Positions 1 through 7,913 of a DNA stretch of 40,843 nt are shown one piece after another. The translations under genes and the position numbers were made by a program. Every line of letters begins with the position of its first letter. The first letter of the stretch is position 1. The stretch is from a virus: IMG/VR virus record IMGVR_UViG_3300018081_000007, positions 1 through 40,843 of that record; one strand, 5' to 3'. The notes under the pieces were generated by a model, which saw nothing but the letters and a program-made list of their open reading frames with translations, was not told where the DNA came from and made no database searches.

Positions 1-9
1 AAGGATGAC

Positions 10-552
10 ATGGCGCCCCGGGCCCACCCTCATCACCCCGACCCCGACGATGACCAGGTGGACCCGTGGGCGACCGACAGCAGCGGCTATGACCCTCACC
101 ACTTCTACGTGAGCTCGAGCGACGGCAATGGACGGACCAGCGCCATGCGGGTGAACGTGCCGCCGGCCATCCTCGCCGAGATGACGGCGATCGTGCAGAG
201 CGGCCGGGTCGCCGAGTACAAGACCGTGCAGGCGATCGTGCGCGATGCGCTCGTGCACCGCATGCGCTTCCTCTCCAAGGCCCTGAAGGACCGGCGGATC
301 GGCAATGCGGTGACCTGGGAGATGCACCAGGCCCAGATCGATCGGGTGAACGCCGAGATCGACAGCATCGACCGGTTCATGGCCAGCCTGGAGGAGGCGC
401 TGAAGCGGGCCGCCAAGGCGCAGGACTGGGTGCTGCTGGAGGACCTGGTGCGGGACTACCAGGTGCAGATCGTGAAGATGCGCGAGCCGTACCGGCGCCA
501 GGCGCTCGCCATGGTGGGCCTGTACCGGTCCATGTTGAGCCAGGAAGACTAG
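10..552 (+). CDS. Ribbon-helix-helix-like DNA-binding protein (putative)
   Basis: 180 aa. The ATG at 10 is preceded by AAGGA at 1-5. The first 45 residues are His/Asp/Pro-rich and look disordered. Residues about 46-85 (beginning MRVNVPP and ending VRDALVHRM) follow the ribbon-helix-helix pattern of a short beta strand and two helices, as in CopG/Arc-type regulators. The rest is predicted long helix with many charged residues, perhaps a coiled coil. It sits 20 bases upstream of the helicase gene and is probably co-transcribed with it. A role as regulator or DNA-binding accessory factor is inferred from the fold pattern only; it could equally be a structural helical protein. Confidence 0.5.
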   Translation: MAPRAHPHHPDPDDDQVDPWATDSSGYDPHHFYVSSSDGNGRTSAMRVNVPPAILAEMTAIVQSGRVAEYKTVQAIVRDALVHRMRFLSKALKDRRIGNAVTWEMHQAQIDRVNAEIDSIDRFMASLEEALKRAAKAQDWVLLEDLVRDYQVQIVKMREPYRRQALAMVGLYRSMLSQED

Positions 553-572
553 AAGACCAGGAGACCAGCCAG

Positions 573-2498
573 ATGACGAACCTCCCGACCCCGCCACAGC
601 AGCAGACCAAGATGACCCCGGCTGCGGCGCGCCTGCTGCTCGATATCCGCATGAGAGAGATCGAAGCCGCCCGGACGGCGGGGGGAGCCGCCCTGGGGGA
701 CCAGGGTGTCGGCGATGACGCAGCGCGAAGCGCCGCCGACCCGTCCGGCAACGGGGGAGGTGTGGGTACCGGTGGTCTGGCTGGCTCCGGTGCCCCGCCA
801 CCCCCCGCATCACCCTCCACGTTCCCGCAGCCGGCCGAGCTCGGGCTGCCGGGGTGGGCCGAGCAGTTCCGTGGCCACCAGATCGACGCCATCTGCGAGG
901 CCGAGGAGGCCTATGCCCGCGGCGCCAAGGTCGTGTTCCTCGATGCGCCGACGGGGAGCGGCAAGTCGCTCATCGCCGAGGCGGTGCGGCTGCGCAGCCC
1001 GGGGTCACGCCGCGGGCTGTACGTCTGCACCACCAAGACCCTCCAGGACCAGATCATGGAGGCGTTCCCCAACGCGGTCGTGCTGAAGGGGAGGAGCAAC
1101 TACCCCACCCAGCGTGGCTGGGTGGACGAGTGGGGCCAGCCCCTCGCCGAGCGGGGCCAGAGCCAGATGTTCAACGACGGCCCGGCGGACCAATCGGTGT
1201 CCTGCGCCGACTGCACCTGGACCAAGGCGAGCGGGTGCCGCTGGTGCGACGACCGCAACGTCTGCCCGTACCTGATGGCCCGCAAGGAGGCGATGATCGC
1301 CCCGCTCGCCGTGCTGAACACGGCGTACTGGTTGACCGCCACCAACTACGCCCAGATGTTCCGGGGGTCCTCGAACCTGGTGCTGGACGAGGCCGACCGG
1401 CTCGAGGACGAGCTCATGGGCCAGGTCGAGGTGAGCGTGAGCGAGAGGATGCTCAAGCGCCTGGGGATGGGGCGGCCCGAGAAGGTGACCGTGGCCGACA
1501 GCTGGGTGACCTGGATCGAGGACATGCTGCCGGCGCTGCAGGGGGAGTTGGCGACCCGGCCGTCCCGCAACACCTGCAGCCCCCGCGACCTTCGCTACAC
1601 CAACACGCTGCTCGACAAGATCGACGCGCTGACCACCGTGAAGGACCAGATCCCCGAAGGCGGCTGGGTGTACGAGGACGGCCGCGGGGTCACGTTCAAG
1701 CCGGTGACGGTGGATGCCTGGGGCGCCAGCTGGCTGTGGCGGCACGCCAAGCGGTTCCTGGTCATGTCGGCCACGATCATCTCGGCCGAGCAGATGGCCG
1801 AGGACCTGGGCGTCCCCGACAACGTGGCCTGGGAGACCGTGAAGGTGCCGATGACCTTCCCCCGCAAGAACCGGCCCATCCACGTGGTCCCCGTCGCCGA
1901 CATGACGTTCAAGAACAAGGCGCAGGCGTGGCCGACGATGGCCAAGGCGACGGCACGTGTGGTCGACCGGCACCCTCATGACCGTGTGTTGGTGCACGGG
2001 GTCAGCTACGAGCTCTGCGACAAGATCCGCCGCGAGATCAAGCGGGCCCACCCGCGCCGACCCGTGTTCGCCTACACCAACAGCCGCGGGCGCGACCAGG
2101 CCATCAAGCTGTACCGCGAGCAGCCGGGCAGCGTGCTGGTGGGCCCGAGCCTTGACCGTGGGGTCGACCTGCCCGGGGACCTGTGCCGGGTGCAGGTGAT
2201 CTGCAAGGTGCCCTTCCCCAACCTGGGCGACCGGCAAATCTCCGCCCGGTTCCACCTGCCCAAGCAGGAGGGTGACGTGGTCGGCCCGGGCAAGCGCTGG
2301 TACGCCACCCAGACAGTGCGCACGCTGGTCCAGATGACGGGCCGCGGGGTCAGGAGCGAGACCGACCACGCCGAGACCTACATCCTTGATGCGCAGTTCG
2401 ACCAGAACGTGCTCCAGCACAACCGCCGGCTGTTCCCGAAGTGGTGGATCCAGGCGCTGGACTGGAAGATCAAGGTGATCGACCTGGTGGGGGTGTGA
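573..2498 (+). CDS. XPD/DinG-type superfamily 2 DNA helicase with Fe-S cysteine cluster
   Basis: 641 aa, start ATG after AGGAG. After a Gly/Pro-rich N-terminal tail (about 1-85) comes a full SF2 helicase core. The Walker A motif is DAPTGSGKS at residues 124-132, the DEAD box is at 272-275, and a motif VI-like QMTGRGVR begins at 587. Between Walker A and the DEAD box are five cysteines (211, 214, 222, 225, 231), the position where XPD, Rad3 and DinG helicases bind a 4Fe-4S cluster. Members of that family unwind DNA 5' to 3'. It is the only replicative-type helicase seen here, so it may serve replication or recombination. The stop overlaps the next start as TGATG. Confidence 0.9.
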   Translation: MTNLPTPPQQQTKMTPAAARLLLDIRMREIEAARTAGGAALGDQGVGDDAARSAADPSGNGGGVGTGGLAGSGAPPPPASPSTFPQPAELGLPGWAEQFRGHQIDAICEAEEAYARGAKVVFLDAPTGSGKSLIAEAVRLRSPGSRRGLYVCTTKTLQDQIMEAFPNAVVLKGRSNYPTQRGWVDEWGQPLAERGQSQMFNDGPADQSVSCADCTWTKASGCRWCDDRNVCPYLMARKEAMIAPLAVLNTAYWLTATNYAQMFRGSSNLVLDEADRLEDELMGQVEVSVSERMLKRLGMGRPEKVTVADSWVTWIEDMLPALQGELATRPSRNTCSPRDLRYTNTLLDKIDALTTVKDQIPEGGWVYEDGRGVTFKPVTVDAWGASWLWRHAKRFLVMSATIISAEQMAEDLGVPDNVAWETVKVPMTFPRKNRPIHVVPVADMTFKNKAQAWPTMAKATARVVDRHPHDRVLVHGVSYELCDKIRREIKRAHPRRPVFAYTNSRGRDQAIKLYREQPGSVLVGPSLDRGVDLPGDLCRVQVICKVPFPNLGDRQISARFHLPKQEGDVVGPGKRWYATQTVRTLVQMTGRGVRSETDHAETYILDAQFDQNVLQHNRRLFPKWWIQALDWKIKVIDLVGV

Positions 2499-3094
2499 TG
2501 CTCGTCCTGGCGGCCATGTTCGCTGTCACTCTCTGCCTGGTGCTTGTGCCGATCAGCGGGCTGCGTGCACGTGGGTCCGCACCCGAACAGATTGACCGCG
2601 GGGTCAATCTGTTCCCCGGCCAGCTGGACGACGAGGACGTGCTCCGCTGCATGGTGGCCGGCCTGATCGAGGTGGGGCTCGAGGGACGCGACACCCTGGA
2701 GCGCAACCGGCTCCAGCGGATGCGGGCGGGGGCGATCACGGTCGACCAGCACGAGGATCCTCCGATGCTGGCCGAGGGGGCCGATCCTCGGCCAGTGCGG
2801 GCGCCCGGGGATCGGTTCCCTCAGCCCTACGGGGCCCTGGCCAACGCCACGCTCGCCTCCCGCTTGCCGCCCGAGGAGATCTCCAACCGGCTGACGGACA
2901 TGGCGCGCAACGTCCACGACATCCACACCCTGGTCAACAGCGACATGACCGCCGCCCGCCATCCCGGCGTCGGGCCCGGGTGGCACGGACCGCCGGCCAA
3001 CTACTGCGGCTACTGCCCACGGGAGGACGGCGGGGACTGCCACTACCCCAGCTGCTGCACGGTCGTCACTCGTAATGATTCCCATTCTCACTGA
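2498..3094 (+). CDS. Small membrane-anchored protein with Cys-rich C terminus, unknown function
   Basis: 198 aa. The ATG at 2498 overlaps the helicase stop (TGATG); an upstream in-frame GTG at 2441 is less likely. Residues 1-20 form a hydrophobic segment, either a membrane anchor or an uncleaved signal. A helical middle part ends in IHTLVNSDMTAAR, which also occurs in the protein at the right edge of the window (40484-40843). The C terminus has seven cysteines in a pattern starting YCGYC and ending CC, suggesting metal binding. The coding sequence contains a perfect 13-bp inverted repeat (2585-2614). I do not recognise a family with a known function. Confidence 0.6.
   Translation: MLVLAAMFAVTLCLVLVPISGLRARGSAPEQIDRGVNLFPGQLDDEDVLRCMVAGLIEVGLEGRDTLERNRLQRMRAGAITVDQHEDPPMLAEGADPRPVRAPGDRFPQPYGALANATLASRLPPEEISNRLTDMARNVHDIHTLVNSDMTAARHPGVGPGWHGPPANYCGYCPREDGGDCHYPSCCTVVTRNDSHSH
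2585..2614. repeat. Perfect 13-bp inverted repeat with 4-base centre
   Basis: Left arm GAACAGATTGACC (2585-2597), centre GCGG (2598-2601), right arm GGTCAATCTGTTC (2602-2614). The arms are exact complements and less GC-rich than the surrounding coding sequence. In RNA this would be a 13-bp stem with a tetraloop. It lies inside the Cys-rich membrane protein gene. There is no T-run after it, so a classical terminator is unlikely; an operator or an RNA structure are both possible. Confidence 0.8.
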
Positions 3095-3153
3095 GCCGGG
3101 GATTTTCGACCACCCCCCTACCTTCCCTCACCCTCCGTGGTCATAATCCTTCC

Positions 3154-3182
3154 TTGACATACTCATAAACGGGGCGCATGAT
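3154..3182 (+). promoter_or_regulatory. Sigma70-like promoter upstream of the recombination genes
   Basis: A perfect TTGACA (3154-3159) is followed after 17 bases by CATGAT (3177-3182), which matches TATAAT at four of six positions. It lies in a relatively AT-rich 126-base gap between genes, the longest gap in the left block. Transcription would begin near 3189, about 30 bases before the ATG at 3221, leaving room for the GAGGTG ribosome binding site at 3207-3212. Confidence 0.6.
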
Positions 3183-3220
3183 GCGTGTCTCCGTTCCAAC
3201 AACAGAGAGGTGGTGATCCC

Positions 3221-4207
3221 ATGACGTCCGACGTGGACGATGCCTGGGAGACTGACCAATCGTCCGGCCTGGTCGGACATTTCGTGGGGCGCACCAGCGC
3301 TTCGCACTTCGTCTCCAACGCCAAGTTCGACAAGGTGAACCTGGAGTGGGAGACCGAGTTCCTCGACAACCTCGAGGAGCCCGGGGTGGTGCCCGAGTTC
3401 ATCACCAAGAACGACGGCGAGCTCCCCGTGCCCGTGCGCTTCGGCATCGGGACCGCCGACCGTTGGGAGGTCGAGGAGGGCGGTGCACGCATCGTCCGCG
3501 CCGACGGCAAGCCCAAGGTCCATGCGAGCTCGGAGTACGGCCGGCTGATCGACGCCGTGCTCGGCAAGCTGGACGGCTGGGGCGACTCGGCCGAGGCCAG
3601 CGACGGCACCGAGCTCACGGTCGACCTGACCACCGTCGCCGAGACGATCCGGGCCCGCGGCAACCCGCTCCAGTCCGACATCTGGGAGGGCCTGGTCTGG
3701 GAGTACCGCGAGGTCGTGTTCGACTACGGCGAGATCACCGACAAGGACGGCAAGAAGCGGTCCGGGAAGACGCGCCCCAAGGCCATGCCGGTGCGGTTCC
3801 TGGGGGTGGGCGACGACTACGCCCAGCCCGAGGGGGCCACCGAGGCGACGGGGAAGGTGGCCAAGGAGGCCAAGTCCGAGGCCAAGGAGGCCAAGCCGGC
3901 CGCCAAGCCCGCCGCCGCTGCCAAGACCCCGGAGCCCGAGCCCACGCCCGAGCCGGAGACCCCCGAGCCCGGGACCCCCGAGCCTGCCGCGTCAGCCAAC
4001 GGCGACCGCGCCGTGCAGCTGCTCGACGGCATCGGTGCCGACGTCTCCCCCGAGATGCGGGCCGAGGTGCTCGAGGCACTCCACGCTGCCGACACCTACG
4101 AGGACTTCGTGGCCACCGTGCTGTCCATCCCGGACGCTGCGGGGGTCGACAGCCTCGTCACGCTGATCGGCAACGAGGACGCCGGCCTCTGGGCCGCCAA
4201 GACCTGA
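3221..4207 (+). CDS. Putative single-stranded DNA-binding / recombination protein
   Basis: 328 aa. The ATG at 3221 is chosen because GAGGTG (3207-3212) lies 8 bases upstream; an in-frame GTG at 3185 lacks such a site. Residues about 15-200 form one folded region with alternating strands. A low-complexity linker of Lys/Ala then Pro/Glu repeats follows (about 205-265), and then a small helical C-terminal domain. The arrangement of a folded N-terminal domain, flexible linker and short tail beside a Cas4-like nuclease resembles phage ssDNA-binding proteins. I see no decisive OB-fold motif, so the function is inferred mainly from context. It is preceded by its own promoter and followed by a strong hairpin, suggesting separate expression at high level. 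Confidence 0.5.
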   Translation: MTSDVDDAWETDQSSGLVGHFVGRTSASHFVSNAKFDKVNLEWETEFLDNLEEPGVVPEFITKNDGELPVPVRFGIGTADRWEVEEGGARIVRADGKPKVHASSEYGRLIDAVLGKLDGWGDSAEASDGTELTVDLTTVAETIRARGNPLQSDIWEGLVWEYREVVFDYGEITDKDGKKRSGKTRPKAMPVRFLGVGDDYAQPEGATEATGKVAKEAKSEAKEAKPAAKPAAAAKTPEPEPTPEPETPEPGTPEPAASANGDRAVQLLDGIGADVSPEMRAEVLEALHAADTYEDFVATVLSIPDAAGVDSLVTLIGNEDAGLWAAKT

Positions 4208-4225
4208 GCGGGCGCCGCTTGGGCA

Positions 4226-4272
4226 CGTCGGTGGGGTCGGGGCGAGCCGCGTGCCGTCCCGGCCCCCCGACG
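4226..4272 (+). terminator. Long GC-rich hairpin between ssDNA-binding and nuclease genes
   Basis: The left arm 4226-4243 (starting CGTCGG) pairs with the right arm 4256-4272 (ending CCGACG) over about 17 base pairs, including two G-T pairs and one bulged T, around a 12-base loop. It fills most of the 105-base gap between the genes. No T-run follows, so it may act as a weak terminator, an attenuator or an mRNA-stabilising stem rather than a classical intrinsic terminator. Confidence 0.5.
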
Positions 4273-4312
4273 CGTGAAGTGACCCCCCGGTAACGAGCGA
4301 GGAGCATCAGCC

Positions 4313-5350
4313 ATGACGCGTGACGGCGGCGACGACCGGCGCAGTGCCTACTTCGAGGACATCATCGACGACGCCGGCATGCCCACGGGCAACAAGCGGA
4401 TCGTGTTCCGGTGCTCCCAGTTCGGCAAGTGCGCCACCGACCTGATCCTGTTCCTGCGCGGCGAGCACACCGGCCTGCAGCCGGGCCCCCAGATGGAGGC
4501 GTGGTTCGAGGAGGGCAATGTCCTCGAGCCCGTGGTGCTGGAGCGGCTGGTGAAGCTGGGCTGGACGCTGGAGGGCCGTGGGCAGGAGGAGACCGAGCTC
4601 GTTGTCGGCCACAACATCCTGATCCGCCTGCACCCCGACGAGATCGGCAGCCATCCCGAGCACGGGCGGCGGGTCATCGAGGTGAAGTCGGCCAGCAAGG
4701 ACCGGTTCCGCCTGGCCCGCCGCAAGGGGGTGGCGGCGCTGTTCCCCGAGTATTCGGTGCAGATGTCCGTGATGATGCGGAGATACGGCCTGCCGGGGAT
4801 GTGGGTGGTGGTCGAGAAGGTGCGCGACGAGGAGACCAACGAGGTGACCGCCGGGGAGCTCCACTTCGAGTGGGTGGACACCATGCCGGTCGCCTTCACC
4901 TACCTGGTGAAGCGGGCCAACATGATCGCCAAGGCGGCCCGCAACCGGGAGCTCCCCGACTGCGAGAACCTGCGCCAGTACCCGTGCCCGTTCCACTACA
5001 TGCGGCCCGAGGAGGAACGCGAGGATCCCGAGGCCGAGGTGGACGTCGAGCTCGACCTGCTGGCCGCCAGCTACGACAACCATCGTGAGGCCGAGACGCG
5101 CGCCAAGGCCGGCAAGGAGAAGGCGCGCAAGGGAATGATCGAGCGGCTGGACGGGGCCGACGAGCGCAACACGGCCGAGTGGACGGTCAGCTACAAGGCA
5201 CCTGAAGGGAGCCTGAAGCTGGACGAGGACCTGTTGAAGGATGAGCTCGCCAAGGTGCTGGGGCGGGAGAAGGCCGGCCAGCTGATCCTGCGGGCCAGCA
5301 GGTTGACCGAGCCGAGTGCGCGCATCAACGTGGCCAAGAGGAAGACCTAG
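4313..5350 (+). CDS. Cas4/RecB-like PD-(D/E)XK nuclease
   Basis: 345 aa, ATG after GAGGAG. The catalytic pattern of the PD-(D/E)XK fold is visible: Asp109 in HPDE, then Glu123-Val-Lys125 in IEVKSASK, then a QMSVMMRRY segment matching the QxxxY motif of RecB and Cas4 nucleases. Two cysteines near the N terminus (34, 40) and two about 190 residues later (in DCENLRQYPC) could bind an Fe-S cluster as in Cas4 and AddB, but the spacing is not canonical. Such enzymes resect DNA ends for recombination or replication. It lies between the ssDNA-binding-like gene and a run of small zinc-type genes leading to a P-loop ATPase, a typical phage recombination neighbourhood. Confidence 0.82.
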   Translation: MTRDGGDDRRSAYFEDIIDDAGMPTGNKRIVFRCSQFGKCATDLILFLRGEHTGLQPGPQMEAWFEEGNVLEPVVLERLVKLGWTLEGRGQEETELVVGHNILIRLHPDEIGSHPEHGRRVIEVKSASKDRFRLARRKGVAALFPEYSVQMSVMMRRYGLPGMWVVVEKVRDEETNEVTAGELHFEWVDTMPVAFTYLVKRANMIAKAARNRELPDCENLRQYPCPFHYMRPEEEREDPEAEVDVELDLLAASYDNHREAETRAKAGKEKARKGMIERLDGADERNTAEWTVSYKAPEGSLKLDEDLLKDELAKVLGREKAGQLILRASRLTEPSARINVAKRKT

Positions 5351-5366
5351 GACCAAGGAGGCAGTC

Positions 5367-5546
5367 ATGGACCGGATGGACGTGGAGTTGGTGGAGTGCC
5401 CCGAGTGCGAGGCCGGCATCGCCGAACCGTGCAAGGGCAAGGGGACCATGGGCGGGTACCTGCAGCACACCGGGCGCGTGGCCGCCGCCACGCAGGCCCA
5501 GGCGGCAGTGGCCCAGATGGAGGAGACGGGGGAGGAGCCGGACTGA
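5367..5546 (+). CDS. Small zinc-finger-like protein
   Basis: 59 aa. The ATG at 5367 is fixed by AAGGAGG at 5355-5361. The pattern CPECEAGIAEPC followed by His35 and Arg37 (QHTGR) resembles the short phage and actinobacterial zinc motif CPxC...PC...H..R. The C terminus is an Ala/Gln-rich helix. The role is unknown; such proteins probably bind nucleic acid or a partner protein. The stop overlaps the next start (TGATG). Confidence 0.7.
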   Translation: MDRMDVELVECPECEAGIAEPCKGKGTMGGYLQHTGRVAAATQAQAAVAQMEETGEEPD

Positions 5547-5839
5547 TGGGCTACAACCACGAGGAGATCAAGCTGGAGCGGGTCACCGTCAGCTGCGACG
5601 TGCCCGACTGCGCCAACACCATGGTGCTGGAGCGGCATGACGGCGAGGACTACTACATCACCGACGACCACCTCAACCTGCACGGGTGGCGGCGGATGAT
5701 CGCCGCCCACCTCTCCGGCCTGCCCTACGCCGCCGAGGACCAGGTCGAGGGTGTGACGCTCTGCCCCAGCCACGCCCGCGGGATGCTCGAGACCCACGGC
5801 ATCCACCAGGCCGTGCTCATCGTCGCCGACGAGGCCTGA
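5546..5839 (+). CDS. Small Cys/His protein, probable zinc binding
   Basis: 97 aa, start by TGATG overlap with the preceding gene. Two cysteines (CDVPDC) near residue 15 and a later CPSH segment near residue 74 form a plausible split zinc site. Hydrophobic strands and the sequence HGWRRM lie between. It resembles small phage proteins that present a treble-clef-like fold, but I cannot name a family. Co-expressed with the recombination genes. Confidence 0.65.
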   Translation: MGYNHEEIKLERVTVSCDVPDCANTMVLERHDGEDYYITDDHLNLHGWRRMIAAHLSGLPYAAEDQVEGVTLCPSHARGMLETHGIHQAVLIVADEA

Positions 5840-5844
5840 GCGCC

Positions 5845-6627
5845 GTGCCGACCCCCCCTCTCGACATCTTCGGCGACCCGCAGCAGGAGCGCATCCTGCT
5901 CTACGGGATGACCGGGTCGCGCAAGTCCTCCGCCTGGCTGCAGGTGGCGCTGTGGCACCAGCGGATGCAGAGCGACGCTCGCTTCCACGTCATCCACACC
6001 GACAACAGCCTGTCCAAGCTGATGGGCGGGTCACGGTTCGGCAGCCTGCGCAACGTCGTGAAGTACGACGTGGACAACATGCAGGAGTACCTCGATGCCG
6101 GCTCCAAGATCCACGACGCCGTCCGGCCGCATGACTTCTTCGTCGTGGACCTGATCGACGATGCGTGGATGGCTGCGCAGGATGAGTACTCCGACATCGT
6201 GGAGGGCGAGAACCTCGACAAGCTGTGGCTGACCCAGAGGGCGGCCGGCAGCGACAGGTACCCCATCGAGGGCTGGAACTGGGGCGTGATCAAGAAGCGC
6301 TACGGGAGGCTGGCCACCCGTCGCATCGAGAAGGCCAACTGCCACGTCATCGCCTGCGCACGAACGGGCCAGGTGCGCGAGGCCAGCGGCGGCAACTCCG
6401 GAGACGATCAGGCCATCAAGGACTGGTTCCAGAGCACCGGTGGGGTCAAGCCGGGCGGCGAGAAGAACGACCCGTACCGCTTCCACACCATCATCTTCTT
6501 GACGGTGAAGCGGGACGTGGCGAAGATGCAGATTATGAAGGACCGGGAGAGGGAGTTGGGGAAGTTCGAGTACACGGACTTCTTCCGGGACTACATGGTC
6601 GGCCGGGCCGGCTGGACGCTGACGTGA
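5845..6627 (+). CDS. P-loop ATPase, Sak4/AAA-like (putative recombination ATPase)
   Basis: 260 aa. The start is a GTG at 5845, five bases after the previous stop. A Walker A-like GMTGSRKSS lies at residues 21-29, in which Arg26 replaces the usual Gly before the catalytic Lys27. A Walker B-like strand FFVVDLIDD lies near residues 95-105. The size and early position of the P-loop suit the RecA-like Sak4/AAA proteins found next to phage nucleases and ssDNA-binding proteins, which anneal or handle single strands. The function is inferred from the fold and neighbours; a packaging or partition ATPase is less likely. Confidence 0.65.
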   Translation: MPTPPLDIFGDPQQERILLYGMTGSRKSSAWLQVALWHQRMQSDARFHVIHTDNSLSKLMGGSRFGSLRNVVKYDVDNMQEYLDAGSKIHDAVRPHDFFVVDLIDDAWMAAQDEYSDIVEGENLDKLWLTQRAAGSDRYPIEGWNWGVIKKRYGRLATRRIEKANCHVIACARTGQVREASGGNSGDDQAIKDWFQSTGGVKPGGEKNDPYRFHTIIFLTVKRDVAKMQIMKDRERELGKFEYTDFFRDYMVGRAGWTLT

Positions 6628-7034
6628 TGGCCAAGCCCACGGGTGACTTCGTAGACCAGCTGGGTGCGGCGTCGATCGAGGCCAAGGAGGTGCTGGCCGA
6701 GCTCCGGTCCGAGCTCAAGGAGGCCCGGCGGGTGCGACGCGAGCTCGAGGAGGCGGCGGAGAAGGTGGTGCAGAGCCTCATCGACGAGGCCGTGCGGGAC
6801 CGGCTGGGCCCCGAGATCGACAGGATGGCCACCCAGGTCCAGCAGCACGTGCACATAACCAAGGAGACCGTGACTCAGACGATCAATGAAGCGGTCAACA
6901 CCTGCGTGTTCGGCAACAAGCAGGGCCACGGCGTCAACATCTTCGAGGCGCTGCGGGACAAGGCCGACGAGTGGGTCAGCCGGGACATGGCCATCCAGGC
7001 CATCAACCGGGAGAGGAAGCACGACGGTGGCTAA
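6627..7034 (+). CDS. Coiled-coil protein, unknown function
   Basis: 135 aa, start by TGATG overlap with the ATPase gene. Residues about 12-60 are rich in Glu, Arg, Leu and Ala with heptad-like spacing, so a coiled coil is likely. The rest is helical and charged with a single Cys. The tight coupling to the ATPase suggests the two products are made together and may interact, which is inference. Confidence 0.65.
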   Translation: MAKPTGDFVDQLGAASIEAKEVLAELRSELKEARRVRRELEEAAEKVVQSLIDEAVRDRLGPEIDRMATQVQQHVHITKETVTQTINEAVNTCVFGNKQGHGVNIFEALRDKADEWVSRDMAIQAINRERKHDGG

Positions 7035-7293
7035 GCCGAAGAAGGCGCGGCTGCCGGCCACCAAGCGGACCAAGGGTGCGCCGAAGGGCCAGCACCACGA
7101 CAAGGCGACGTGGGAGGAGCTCCAGATCCCACCCACCAGCAGCAATGCGCACGTGCAGTGCCCGCGGTCGACGGGGTGCGGATGCTGGTCCGACGGCCAG
7201 TTCGACCCGCTGTGCCCCTGCAAGTGCCACGAGGGCTACCGGATCCTGCACCGGATGCCTCTCATCACACAACAACGAAGTGGGAGTGGATGA
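7027..7293 (+). CDS. Small Cys-rich protein, probable zinc binding
   Basis: 88 aa. The GTG at 7027 lies inside the end of the previous gene and is preceded by GAGAGGAAG (7010-7018). The N terminus is very basic (Lys/Arg/Thr). Residues about 42-64 hold six cysteines and a His (starting CPRSTGCGC, ending CPCKCH), enough for one or two zinc sites. No family is recognised; nucleic-acid binding is plausible from charge and cysteines. Confidence 0.6.
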   Translation: MAKPKKARLPATKRTKGAPKGQHHDKATWEELQIPPTSSNAHVQCPRSTGCGCWSDGQFDPLCPCKCHEGYRILHRMPLITQQRSGSG

Positions 7294-7294
7294 C

Positions 7295-7579
7295 ATGCGA
7301 ATCAACGTGTACGCCGAGGAGATCACCGGCGAGACCGAGCTCGTCACCAAGACGGTGACCGACGAGAAGTTCGGGGAACGCACCTTCTACGGCGTGCGCT
7401 TCTTCCTCGCCTCGCCGCCCGAGCTCCACAGCGACCCCGCTGACGACGACCGCAGCGCCATCACGCTGTGGGTGCCGTGGACACGCAAGGGCGGGCACAA
7501 CCCGCTGCCGATGTACCGGACGCTGATGGACATGATCGGGTGGCTGAACGAGGTGCCGACCGGCCAGGAAGGTGGATGA
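7295..7579 (+). CDS. Conserved phage hypothetical protein
   Basis: 94 aa. The ATG at 7295 is preceded by GGAGTGG. The start MRINVYAEE and the later segment RSAITLWVPWTRKGGH resemble a small beta-rich hypothetical protein that I recall from actinobacteriophage early regions; I cannot verify this here. No catalytic motif is seen. The gene lies in a string of small early genes. Confidence 0.65.
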   Translation: MRINVYAEEITGETELVTKTVTDEKFGERTFYGVRFFLASPPELHSDPADDDRSAITLWVPWTRKGGHNPLPMYRTLMDMIGWLNEVPTGQEGG

Positions 7580-7580
7580 C

Positions 7581-7913
7581 ATGGGAGTCGAGAACAAGCA
7601 GATCGTGACCTGCGAGCGGTGCGGGACGCGGACCGAGCACCCTCTCGAGGGGGAGATCGACGAGCACTACTTCCGCGTGCACATCGAGGCGGCGTTCGTG
7701 GACCGGCCGGGCCCACCCGAAACTCCGGCGCTCGTGTGCGGGGCGTGCCGCGATGAGGTCCAGAAGGTGCTCGGCCCCCAGAACACCGAGGCCGAGCGGG
7801 CGCGCTACCCGGGGCGGGCACTCGACATGCAGACCGGGCCCGAGAACGACGGCGGCCAGAAGCAGGCGCCCATGCGGACCAGCTACACCGACAGCCGCGG
7901 CCAGAATGCCTGA
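7581..7913 (+). CDS. Small zinc-ribbon-like protein
   Basis: 110 aa. The ATG at 7581 follows AGGAAGG by a suitable distance. Two CxxC knuckles (CERCG near residue 10 and CGACR near 54) make a classic split zinc ribbon. The C-terminal third is polar and Gln/Arg-rich. It may bind nucleic acid or a protein. The end overlaps the methyltransferase start by eight bases. Confidence 0.65.
   Translation: MGVENKQIVTCERCGTRTEHPLEGEIDEHYFRVHIEAAFVDRPGPPETPALVCGACRDEVQKVLGPQNTEAERARYPGRALDMQTGPENDGGQKQAPMRTSYTDSRGQNA

Noticed and set aside
3178-3216. 12-codon leader reading frame (MMRVSVPTTERW) just before the ssDNA-binding-like gene
   Set aside because: Its start overlaps the proposed -10 box, so it would not be on that transcript; the length is easily random.
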